DNA from: Pseudomonadota bacterium
GTDB taxonomy: Bacteria > Cyanobacteriota > Vampirovibrionia > Obscuribacterales > Obscuribacteraceae
Reading direction: 5' to 3'
Assembly: GCA_021325555.1 (NCBI GenBank)
Contig: JAJPGY010000016.1
Location: 124,001-188,000, forward strand
DNA length: 64,000 bases
Below the pieces are notes generated by a model. It was not told the origin of the DNA. It ran no database searches and saw nothing but the letters and a program-made list of their open reading frames with translations. The stretch's first letter is position 1. Every line of letters starts with the position of its first letter. The position numbers were made by a program, and so were the translations under genes. Of the stretch, positions 37,197 through 44,976 are shown one piece after another.

Positions 37197-39239
37197 ATGC
37201 CTAACTTCCAGGTTGTCTCCAGATTCCAACCGGCCGGGGATCAGCCCAGGGCCATAACGCAGCTGGCCGACGGCGTCGACCGGCAGGTCCGCTATCAGAC
37301 GCTATTGGGCGTCACCGGCTCCGGCAAGACGATGACCATGGCCCACGTGATCGCCAGGACACGGAAGCCGGCATTGGTGCTCGCCCACAACAAGACCCTG
37401 GCAGCGCAGCTTTGCAACGAGTTTCGCGAGTTTTTTCCGCACAACGCGGTCGAGTACTTCATCAGCTACTACGACTACTACCAGCCGGAGTCCTACATCC
37501 CCTCCACCGATACCTACATCGAAAAGGAAGCGAACATCAACGACGAGATCGACAGGCTGCGCCACTCGACGACCAGGTCGCTGTGGGAGCGGGACGACGT
37601 GGTGGTGGTGGCGTCGATCAGCTGCATCTACGGGCTCGGAGTCCCCGAGCGCTATCTTTCGGCGGCGCTCGAGCTGGCCGTAGGGCAGACGATCGACCGC
37701 CAGGATCTGGCCCGGCAGCTGGTGGGCATCTACTACGATCGAAACGACATGGTGGTCGAGCGCGCCCGCTTTCGCGCCCGCGGGGACGTGGTGGAGATCT
37801 ATCCCTCATACGAGGAGCGGGTAATCCGGGTCGAGCTTTTCGGCGATGAGATCGAGCGGATAGCGGTCGTCAACCCGGTCACCGGCGAGATCGAGGATCT
37901 GCCGGCGACGGTGCGCATCTACCCGGCCAAGCATTACGTAACCGATGAGGACGAGCTGGAGCGGGCGATCGCTCAGATCGAGCTCGAGCTTGCCGACAGG
38001 CTCGACGAGCTTCAGCGGCAGGGCAAGCTGGTGGAAGCCCAGAGGCTGAGCCAGCGCACGCGCTTTGATATCGAGATGCTGAAGGAGGTCGGCTATTGCA
38101 ACGGGATCGAGAACTACTCGCGCATCCTGGACAACCGCGCCCCCGGGCAGCCGCCGCAGACTCTGATCGATTACTTCGTGCGCAAGTACGGCCGTGACGG
38201 CTTTCTCACCTTCATCGACGAGTCGCACGTCACCATCCCGCAACTGAACGGCATGTATCACGGCGATCGCTCGCGCAAGGACACGCTCGTCGAATACGGG
38301 TTTCGCCTGCCCTGCGCGCGGGACAACCGGCCTTTGACGGCCGACGAGTTCTGGGCGCGCGTGGGCAAGGTGATCTTCGTTTCGGCGACCCCGGCTGATT
38401 ACGAGCTTACGCACAGCGGTCAGGTGGTCGAGCAGGTGATCCGCCCCACCGGTCTGGTGGACCCGGAGGTGGAGGTGCGTCCGATAAAGGGGCAGATAGA
38501 CGATCTGATAGCGGAGATCAAGGGCCGGTCGGCGCGCGGCGAGCGGGTGCTGGTGACGACGCTCACCAAGCGGATGGCCGAGGATCTCACCGAGTACCTG
38601 CAGGAGGTGGGCATCCGCGTGCGCTGGCTGCACAGCGACGTCAAGGCCCTCGAGCGGGTCGAGCTGCTGCGCGACCTGCGCCTGGGCGCCTACGACGTGC
38701 TGGTGGGCGTCAACCTGCTGCGGGAGGGGCTCGATCTGCCGGAGGTCAGCCTGGTGTGCATAATGGAGGCCGACAAGGAAGGGTTCCTGCGCGCCGAGCG
38801 ATCGCTTATCCAGACGATCGGGCGGGCGGCGCGGAACGCGGGCGGGCAGGTGATCCTCTACGCCGACCGCGTGACCGACTCGATGAGCCGGGCGCTCAAA
38901 GAGACGGATCGCCGCCGGCATATGCAGCTGGCATACAACAAGGAGCACAACATAACGCCAACGACCATCGTCAAGGAGACCGGCAACAGCCTGCTCGAGG
39001 CGCTGCGAGGCAACAGGGATTCTTATGCGGCCGGGCAGGCGCAGAGCCTGTCCCACCGCTTGCCGCAGGAGCCGGCGGCCGCTGCGCTTGGCAAAGATCT
39101 CCCGCGGGCGATCAAGAAGCTGGAGAGCGAAATGCGCCAAGCCGCCAAAATGCTCGATTTCGAGCGAGCGGCCGAGCTGCGGGATCAGTTAAAAGTTCTA
39201 CAGGAATACGCGGCCAGCAAGTGGCAGAGCAAGTCCTGA
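37197..39239 (+). CDS. uvrB: excinuclease ABC subunit B
   Basis: Nucleotide-excision-repair helicase-like subunit. Walker [15 protein letters not shown], the family [20 protein letters not shown], the beta-hairpin region, and helicase motifs [11 protein letters not shown] and [19 protein letters not shown] are present. The C-terminal UVR motif ([19 protein letters not shown]), which binds UvrC, is intact. 680 residues, normal. AGGA precedes the ATG. It follows tatA closely and may share its transcript. Confidence 0.97.
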   Translation: MPNFQVVSRFQPAGDQPRAITQLADGVDRQVRYQTLLGVTGSGKTMTMAHVIARTRKPALVLAHNKTLAAQLCNEFREFFPHNAVEYFISYYDYYQPESYIPSTDTYIEKEANINDEIDRLRHSTTRSLWERDDVVVVASISCIYGLGVPERYLSAALELAVGQTIDRQDLARQLVGIYYDRNDMVVERARFRARGDVVEIYPSYEERVIRVELFGDEIERIAVVNPVTGEIEDLPATVRIYPAKHYVTDEDELERAIAQIELELADRLDELQRQGKLVEAQRLSQRTRFDIEMLKEVGYCNGIENYSRILDNRAPGQPPQTLIDYFVRKYGRDGFLTFIDESHVTIPQLNGMYHGDRSRKDTLVEYGFRLPCARDNRPLTADEFWARVGKVIFVSATPADYELTHSGQVVEQVIRPTGLVDPEVEVRPIKGQIDDLIAEIKGRSARGERVLVTTLTKRMAEDLTEYLQEVGIRVRWLHSDVKALERVELLRDLRLGAYDVLVGVNLLREGLDLPEVSLVCIMEADKEGFLRAERSLIQTIGRAARNAGGQVILYADRVTDSMSRALKETDRRRHMQLAYNKEHNITPTTIVKETGNSLLEALRGNRDSYAAGQAQSLSHRLPQEPAAAALGKDLPRAIKKLESEMRQAAKMLDFERAAELRDQLKVLQEYAASKWQSKS

Positions 39240-39615
39240 AGCGGGTCTCGTTGCGGTCTTCAAACCGTGCTCACGCAGTTAAACTACCTTAACACGATGC
39301 GCCACGCCTGCTTGCCGTCCTTATACTAGGCTGCGAGCCTTGCCAAGCACAGCCGCGTGCAGTTCATCGGCCAGCCGGTTGAGAGGGAAGCTGTGGAACC
39401 TTATGGAATTGTTTATTTCCCTCTTGAATACGTGTTGGACGCCTATGATACTGCCGCGGTCGTAACTCCCGACCAGATTTCGTTCGAGGCCACGACGGCC
39501 GCCCTGAGGATAGTAAGGGTCAGACAGAGAACGAGCTCTCGGAGCCGAGCATTGTCCACGGACTACCGCTGCCTGTCAGGCCCGATCACGTCACTATCCT
39601 GAAAACGAGGGAATC
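39240..39615. other. 376-base interval before rpoD
   Basis: Likely the rpoD control region. It holds AGTTAAACTA (39277-39286) and ACACGATGCGC (39292-39302), both echoed near 60340, a TATACT at 39322-39327 and a small AGGCT-GCG-AGCCT hairpin at 39328-39340. A GTG frame of 81 codons (39357-39602) has no ribosome site or recognisable protein character, and I do not call it a gene. Confidence 0.5.
39424..39452 (+). promoter_or_regulatory. possible rpoD promoter
   Basis: TTGAAT, 17 bases, GATACT: each hexamer matches four of six consensus bases. It sits about 165 bases before the rpoD start. Confidence 0.3.
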
Positions 39616-40638
39616 ATGGCAAAATCCAAATCCGCCGATACCGAACGTGGCATGACCAACATTCTGGTCGAAGATGAAAATATCGCCAAGCGCAACGAGC
39701 TTGAAGACCTGGAGCTGCTTGACGAATCGGATCAGTTCACAATCATCGACGACGAGGAAGAGCCGCTCGAGGACGACGACGAGCCGGTCGAGATCCCCTC
39801 GAGCCGTGAGATAGCCACCGAGGACTCGGTGCGTTTGTACCTGCGCGAGATCGGTCGCATTCAGCTCCTGAAGCCCGACGAGGAGATCGAGCTTGCCCGC
39901 AAGATCCTGCAGGGCGACATGATGGCCAAGCGCAAGCTGGTGCAGGCCAATTTGCGACTGGTGGTCTCCATCGCCAAGAAGTACATCGGCCGCGGCCTGT
40001 CCTTCCTGGATCTGATTCAGGAAGGCAACCTGGGCCTGATCCGCGCCTCCGAAAAGTTCGATCACGAGCGGGGCTACAAGTTCTCCACCTACGCCACCTG
40101 GTGGATTCGCCAGGCGATCACCCGCGCGCTTGCCGATAAATCGCGGACGATCCGCGTGCCGGTGCACATGGTCGAGACGATCAACAAGCTCAAGAAGGTA
40201 ACCCGCCAGCTGGCTCAGGAGCTCAATCGCAAGCCGACCGAGCAGGAGCTGGCCAGGTCGATGGAGGTCTCGCTGGCCAAGCTGCACGAGATCATAAAGG
40301 CCGCCAAGGAGCCGATCTCGCTCGAGACGCCGATCGGCAAGGAAGAGGATTCCCGCCTCGGCGACTTCATCGAGGACAGCGAAACCGATCGTCCGGAGAC
40401 GACGGTCACCCACGAGCTGCTGCGCCAGGATCTGGCCAAGATGCTCAACGAGCTCACCCCGCGCGAGCGGGATGTTTTGCGCCTGCGCTTCGGCCTCGAC
40501 GACGGCCGCCAGCGCACGCTCGAGGAGGTCGGGCAGCTTTTCACGGTCACTCGTGAGCGCGTGCGCCAGATCGAGTTCAAGGCGCTGCGGAAGCTGCGCC
40601 AGCCGGGACGATCCTCCCGTCTGCGCGAGTATCTCTAA
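39616..40638 (+). CDS. rpoD: primary RNA polymerase sigma factor (RpoD/SigA)
   Basis: Directs RNA polymerase to housekeeping promoters. An acidic N-terminus leads into region 1.2 ([21 protein letters not shown]), region 2 ([41 protein letters not shown]), region 3 ([14 protein letters not shown]) and region 4 ([40 protein letters not shown]), ending LREYL. At 340 residues it lacks the long region 1.1 and non-conserved insert of Proteobacteria, like SigA of cyanobacteria. GAGGGA precedes the ATG. Confidence 0.93.
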   Translation: MAKSKSADTERGMTNILVEDENIAKRNELEDLELLDESDQFTIIDDEEEPLEDDDEPVEIPSSREIATEDSVRLYLREIGRIQLLKPDEEIELARKILQGDMMAKRKLVQANLRLVVSIAKKYIGRGLSFLDLIQEGNLGLIRASEKFDHERGYKFSTYATWWIRQAITRALADKSRTIRVPVHMVETINKLKKVTRQLAQELNRKPTEQELARSMEVSLAKLHEIIKAAKEPISLETPIGKEEDSRLGDFIEDSETDRPETTVTHELLRQDLAKMLNELTPRERDVLRLRFGLDDGRQRTLEEVGQLFTVTRERVRQIEFKALRKLRQPGRSSRLREYL

Positions 40639-40647
40639 GATATGTCA

Positions 40648-40674
40648 CAGGGGCGGCGCGCTGCGTCGCCCCTG
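40648..40674. terminator. hairpin after rpoD
   Basis: CAGGGGCG and CGCCCCTG form a perfect 8-base stem with an 11-base loop, 9 bases past the rpoD stop. No T run follows, so it is a possible atypical terminator or message-end stabiliser. Confidence 0.4.
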
Positions 40675-40713
40675 GCGCTCGGGGCGGCTGTGGCCTGTCA
40701 GGGAGACAATGAG

Positions 40714-41601
40714 ATGAGCTATTCGGATGATCCCGCCTCACCCGCCACGCCGTTTTCCGGCGACGAGACCGGAGAGATTTTCCAGGCACCGGATCTGGTG
40801 CTGGACTCGCCGACCACCAGCGAGCGATTTGTCGAGACCCAGTCCGGCTTTCTGGTGGTGGTGAAGCAGCAGGAGGACAAGCAGGCGCTGTCCGTCAAGC
40901 GGCAGCTGGGCACTCCCCCGACCAGCTCGGTGGTGCTCACCCCCGACGAGTCGGTCAAGCTCTCCCGCATCCTGAGCGGCTCGCCGGCCGCCCGTCCCCG
41001 GGCGCCGGCAGCGCGGGCGGAGCACTGGCTTGCCGCGCAGCAACTGGCAGGCCAGCCCGCAGGCAGGGTCGAGGGCAAGTTCAAGCAGGCCGCCCGAGGG
41101 ATCGTCCTGCCCGTGCTGCTTTCCATCTTGCTGGGAATATCCATTGCCTACCTGGCCCAGTCGGCCAGGCTTCCCGGTCGCAAGGTCCTGGTCAGCGCCC
41201 CGGCCGACCCGCTGGAGGCCAGACGCCTGGATGCGCTCCTGCGGGGCTTCGTCTTAAACCTGCTCGATTTCAACCCGGACACCTACAAGGTCTCTCAGGT
41301 GCGGGCGATGGCCCAGATGAGCCCGGAGCTCATGCGCTCTTACTGGCAGGACACGCATTTCCCGCTCACGGCCAGGCAGCTGAAGGCGCTGGCGCAGGGC
41401 ACCACGGTGACCATCGAGCAGGTGACGCCGCAGAGGCTTGACGCGCGGACCATCCAGGCCGATGTCTACGCCAATCTGGTCCGGGCAGGCTCCGGCGCCA
41501 GAAACCCGATTCACCTGCGCCTGCAGGTTGAGCTCGATGCCGAGGGCAACCCGCGCATAACCGAGCAGAAGGACGTGACCGCAGGCCCGCCGCAGCGGTG
41601 A
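40714..41601 (+). CDS. single-pass membrane protein, possibly VirB8/TraE-like
   Basis: A soluble, disordered-looking N-terminal ~120 residues, one membrane helix (~132-152, GIVLPVLLSILLGISIAYLA) and a ~130-residue outer domain. The outer part (LEARRLDALLRGFVLNLLDF.. TYKVSQVRAMAQMSPELMRS then strands VTIEQVTPQRLDARTIQADVY) has the order seen in VirB8/TraE proteins of type IV secretion, but no other such gene is near. GGGAGA precedes ATG 40714. Function is uncertain and the fold match is by eye. Confidence 0.55.
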   Translation: MSYSDDPASPATPFSGDETGEIFQAPDLVLDSPTTSERFVETQSGFLVVVKQQEDKQALSVKRQLGTPPTSSVVLTPDESVKLSRILSGSPAARPRAPAARAEHWLAAQQLAGQPAGRVEGKFKQAARGIVLPVLLSILLGISIAYLAQSARLPGRKVLVSAPADPLEARRLDALLRGFVLNLLDFNPDTYKVSQVRAMAQMSPELMRSYWQDTHFPLTARQLKALAQGTTVTIEQVTPQRLDARTIQADVYANLVRAGSGARNPIHLRLQVELDAEGNPRITEQKDVTAGPPQR

Positions 41602-41686
41602 GCCTGCGTCCGCACGCCGGCTCACCGCCACCGCTTCTGCCGGGTCCGGTCGGGGATGCGGTGGCGCCGCCAGCCGGTCCCGCAGC

Positions 41687-42157
41687 TCAACGGCCGGGCT
41701 CGTCCGCCCGCCCCCCTGCCCGTCCGGCCTGCTCTGCCCGGCGTCGGCACGACCGCCTGGATGCCAGCAAGACCAGGAGGGCGAAACCGGCGAGCGCCCC
41801 GGCCGAGTCGATCAACACGTCGGCGACGGCGGGGCTGCGCCCCGGCACAAAGGACTGGTGCCATTCATCGAGGGCGGCGCAGGCGATTGTGGCCAGGATA
41901 GCCGCATCCGACCGGGCCAGCGCCCTGCCAGGCGCCCGCCGGGCCGCCAGGGCGTTGCGCCAGAGGACAAAGAGGATCAGGTACTCCAGGAAGTGGGCGG
42001 CCTTGCGCACCGGCACATTCATCACCGCGCCGAGGAACCTCTGCGTGGTCCTTCCCGAATATGGCTGGTCGGAGAAACAGTAGATGATCACCAGCCAGGC
42101 GGCCAGCAGGAGCCAGGGCACGAGCTTCCGCGCCGGGGCGCGGCCCCGGCTTGCCAT
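41687..42157 (-). CDS. VanZ-family membrane protein
   Basis: 156 residues with four membrane helices and the family marks FSDQPYSGRTTQRF, KAAHFLEYLILFVLWRNAL and DEWHQSFVPGRSPAVADVLIDSAGAL. VanZ in enterococci gives low-level teicoplanin resistance; most homologues have no known role. ATG 42157 is used; a GTG at 42184 would overlap the glycosylase stop (GTGA) and suggests translational coupling. It is convergent with the gene ending at 41601. Confidence 0.85.
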   Translation of the reverse strand: MASRGRAPARKLVPWLLLAAWLVIIYCFSDQPYSGRTTQRFLGAVMNVPVRKAAHFLEYLILFVLWRNALAARRAPGRALARSDAAILATIACAALDEWHQSFVPGRSPAVADVLIDSAGALAGFALLVLLASRRSCRRRAEQAGRAGGRADEPGR

Positions 42158-42180
42158 GCCGCCGTCGCCCGATCGCTTCC

Positions 42181-42792
42181 TCACCTGCCGCTGGCCCGCT
42201 TGCCGTGGGCGCGGCCGGAAACCGCCGGGTGATCCTTCAAGAAATAACGCCAGTGATGCTCCTGCCCGCGGGAGATGCCGATCCGCTCGGAGGTCAGCAC
42301 GCCCCTGTCCGGCACGGGACTGCCCGGGCAGATCCACAGCCCGGATGCCGGGGACATAAGGCTCACCCCGTTTTCCCTGCCGGTTATCTGCCACTGCCGG
42401 CACAGCTTGCCGGGACCGTCGCAGCCCCGGGAGTCGACCGCCCGGATGAGGACGGCGCCCGGGACGCCGTCCGGCTCCGTGACCACGTTCAGGCAGAAGT
42501 ACATGCCGTAAATAAAGTAGACGTATGCCACCCCGGGCGGCCCGAACATGACCGCTGTGCGGGGGGTCCGGCCGCGAAAGGCGTGGCAGGCTGGGTCGTA
42601 GGCGGTATAGGCCTCGGTCTCCACGATCTTGCCGCTCAGGATGCGCTCGCCGTCCAGAGCCCGGCAGAGAACGGCGCCCAGTAGATCGCGCGCCACCGCC
42701 GGCGCGTGGCGCTCGTAAAACTCCCGAGGGTAAGCTTTCAACAGGTCTGGCAAGGCGGTGGCGCTGGGTCGGCGATGTGAGCAGTTTAGCAA
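42181..42792 (-). CDS. 3-methyladenine DNA glycosylase (AAG/Mpg family)
   Basis: Removes alkylated purines to begin base excision repair. Motifs: LGAVLCRAL, the catalytic region GKIVETEAYTAYDPACHAFRG, and MFGPPGVAYVYFIYGMYFCLNVV, which is the family's hallmark. 203 residues. The start used is TTG 42792; no better ATG is in frame near the family start. VanZ lies directly downstream with overlapping stop and start possibilities. Confidence 0.92.
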   Translation of the reverse strand: MLNCSHRRPSATALPDLLKAYPREFYERHAPAVARDLLGAVLCRALDGERILSGKIVETEAYTAYDPACHAFRGRTPRTAVMFGPPGVAYVYFIYGMYFCLNVVTEPDGVPGAVLIRAVDSRGCDGPGKLCRQWQITGRENGVSLMSPASGLWICPGSPVPDRGVLTSERIGISRGQEHHWRYFLKDHPAVSGRAHGKRASGR

Positions 42793-42995
42793 GGCCCTGG
42801 CGTGCGTGCCCCATTGCCTCTATCTAATGCCGGCAGCAGGCAAATTGTGGACAATAGCCTGGCGGAGCCTTCGACCGGCAGGGAGGCGCGGCGGGCGACA
42901 GGCCGGGGCGGGCAGGCAGAGCCTTTCTGCCCGCAGGGGGCCTGGACGGGTGGCCAGGCAGGCGGGCGAGCGGCGCGAGCCGGGAGCGATTACGT

Positions 42996-44888
42996 ATGTG
43001 CGGCATCACCGGCTATCTCAATGTCAACGGGCACCCGGTCGACCCGGCTGACGGCACGCTGGCGGCCATGTGCCGGACCATCGTCCACCGGGGACCGGAC
43101 GACGAGGGCATGCTTGTCATGGGGCCTGCGGCCCTGGGCATGACCAGGCTATCGATAATCGATGTAAAGACCGGCCGCCAGCCGATCGGCACCGAGGACG
43201 GCTCGGCCTGGATCGTCTTCAACGGGGAGATCTACAACTTTCAGGAGCTGCAGGAGCAGCTCGTCGCCCGCGGGCACACGCTCAAGTCGCGCAGCGACAC
43301 CGAGACGATCGTCCACCTCTACGAGGAGTACGGCGTGGAGTGCCTGCGTTTTCTGGAGGGGATGTTCGCCTTCGCCATCTGGGACCACGAGAGGCAGCGG
43401 CTCTTTATCGCCCGCGACCGCCTGGGTGAAAAGCCGTTGCACTGGGGCGTCTTCGGCGGGCAGTTCATCTTCGGCTCCGAGATAAAGGCCATCCTTGCCC
43501 ACCCGGCCGCGCGCAAGGAGCTGAACCCGCTGGCGCTGCAGAAGTACCTGGCCCTCGAGTACGTGCCGGCGCCGCACTCGATCTTTGCCGGCATCGAGAA
43601 GCTCCTGCCCGCCCACTACCTTCTGGTCGAGCGGGGGCTGGTCAAGGTCAAGAGCTACTGGGAGCCGGCCGGCTATCCGTTGAATCTCTCCGAGGGCGAG
43701 GCAGCCGAGCGGCTTGTCTTTCTTCTGGGCAGCGCGACCAGGCTGCGCCTGGTGTCCGATGTGCCGCTGGGGGTGTTTCTTTCCGGCGGGGTCGACTCGT
43801 CGAGCATCGCCGCCCTGGCTGCCGCCGGCCGCACCGAGAAGCTGAAGACGTTCTCCATCGGTTTTGCCGACCGCTCCTTCGACGAGAGCGAATACGCGGC
43901 CGAGGTGGCCCACCACCTGGGCACCGAGCACGAGGTGGCCGTCTTCGACCCGACGACCGCCCTCGAGAACATGGAGGAGCTCTGGCAGGTGCTCGACGAG
44001 CCGATGGCCGACGCCTCCATCATCCCCACCTACTTTCTCTCCAAGATGGCCCGGCAGCACGTCACCGTCGCCCTGGCCGGCGAGGGCGGCGACGAGCTTT
44101 TCGGCGGCTATCCCACCTACCAGGCTCATCGCCTGGCCGCCTTGTGGAAGATGATGCCCAAGTCGCTCAGGCAGGGCGTCCTTGAGCCGGCGATCAGGAG
44201 CCTGCCCGTTTCCCACAACAACCTGAGCCTGGATTACAAGGCCAAGCGGTTCATCTCGGCCGTCGAGGACCCGCCGGTCAAGCGCCACCTGCGCTGGATG
44301 GGCTCGATCCCGGTCACCGAGCACGCAAGGCTCATCGCCCCCGAGCTTATTACCATCGCCTCCGAGGACAAGCTCTACCCCAACCTGCCGGTGAGCTCGT
44401 CGGGGGGCGCCAGCAGCCGGGACATCATCTCCACGATCATGCAGGTGGACCTGGCCACCTACCTGGCCGACGACCTGCTGGTCAAGTCGGACCGCGCCTC
44501 GATGGCTGCTTCCCTGGAGGTGCGCCTGCCTTTCCTGGCCTTTCCGCTGGTGGAGTTCGCGCTCTCGCTGCCCACCGAGCTCAAGATCAAGGGCATGAAG
44601 ACCAAGTACCTGCTCAAAAAGGCGATGGCGCCCCAGCTGCCCAGGCGGACGCTCGCCCGCCCCAAGAAGGGTTTCGGCATCCCGGTGGCGAAGTGGCTGC
44701 GCCACGAGTTCAAGGGGGTGCTCGAGGAGCTTGTCTGCGAGGAATATATAAAACGGCAGGGCATATTCCTCTGGCCGTATGTCCAGAAGCTATTATCCGA
44801 GCATGCCGAGCGCCGTGTCGATCGTCGCAAGGAGCTGTGGACGCTGCTTATGTTCCAGTGCTGGTGGCGCAAGTTCCTGGGCTCGTAG
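42996..44888 (+). CDS. asnB: asparagine synthase (glutamine-hydrolysing)
   Basis: Makes asparagine from aspartate, ATP and glutamine; homologues also amidate other compounds. The glutaminase domain starts MCGITGYL with nucleophile Cys2 and has the IVHRGPDDEG, FNGEIYNFQEL and SDTE motifs; the synthetase domain has the PP-loop VFLSGGVDSSSIAALA and AGEGGDELFGGYPTY. The end (LLMFQCWWRKF) is typical. 630 residues. Complete, so likely active. The ~200 bases upstream show no clear promoter. Confidence 0.94.
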   Translation: MCGITGYLNVNGHPVDPADGTLAAMCRTIVHRGPDDEGMLVMGPAALGMTRLSIIDVKTGRQPIGTEDGSAWIVFNGEIYNFQELQEQLVARGHTLKSRSDTETIVHLYEEYGVECLRFLEGMFAFAIWDHERQRLFIARDRLGEKPLHWGVFGGQFIFGSEIKAILAHPAARKELNPLALQKYLALEYVPAPHSIFAGIEKLLPAHYLLVERGLVKVKSYWEPAGYPLNLSEGEAAERLVFLLGSATRLRLVSDVPLGVFLSGGVDSSSIAALAAAGRTEKLKTFSIGFADRSFDESEYAAEVAHHLGTEHEVAVFDPTTALENMEELWQVLDEPMADASIIPTYFLSKMARQHVTVALAGEGGDELFGGYPTYQAHRLAALWKMMPKSLRQGVLEPAIRSLPVSHNNLSLDYKAKRFISAVEDPPVKRHLRWMGSIPVTEHARLIAPELITIASEDKLYPNLPVSSSGGASSRDIISTIMQVDLATYLADDLLVKSDRASMAASLEVRLPFLAFPLVEFALSLPTELKIKGMKTKYLLKKAMAPQLPRRTLARPKKGFGIPVAKWLRHEFKGVLEELVCEEYIKRQGIFLWPYVQKLLSEHAERRVDRRKELWTLLMFQCWWRKFLGS

Positions 44889-44976
44889 CCCATACCGCAG
44901 GCCATGCGGGGCGGCCGCCCGCGCGGTTCCGCCCATTGGATAAAATATACTTATTCAGGGAGGGCGCAGACCGGCA

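Noticed and set aside
39240..39310. tRNA-like stretch after uvrB
   Set aside because: Some short complementary runs, but no acceptor stem, T-loop GTTCRA motif or cloverleaf.
39357..39602. 81-codon GTG frame before rpoD
   Set aside because: No ribosome site or family, and it covers the likely rpoD promoter.
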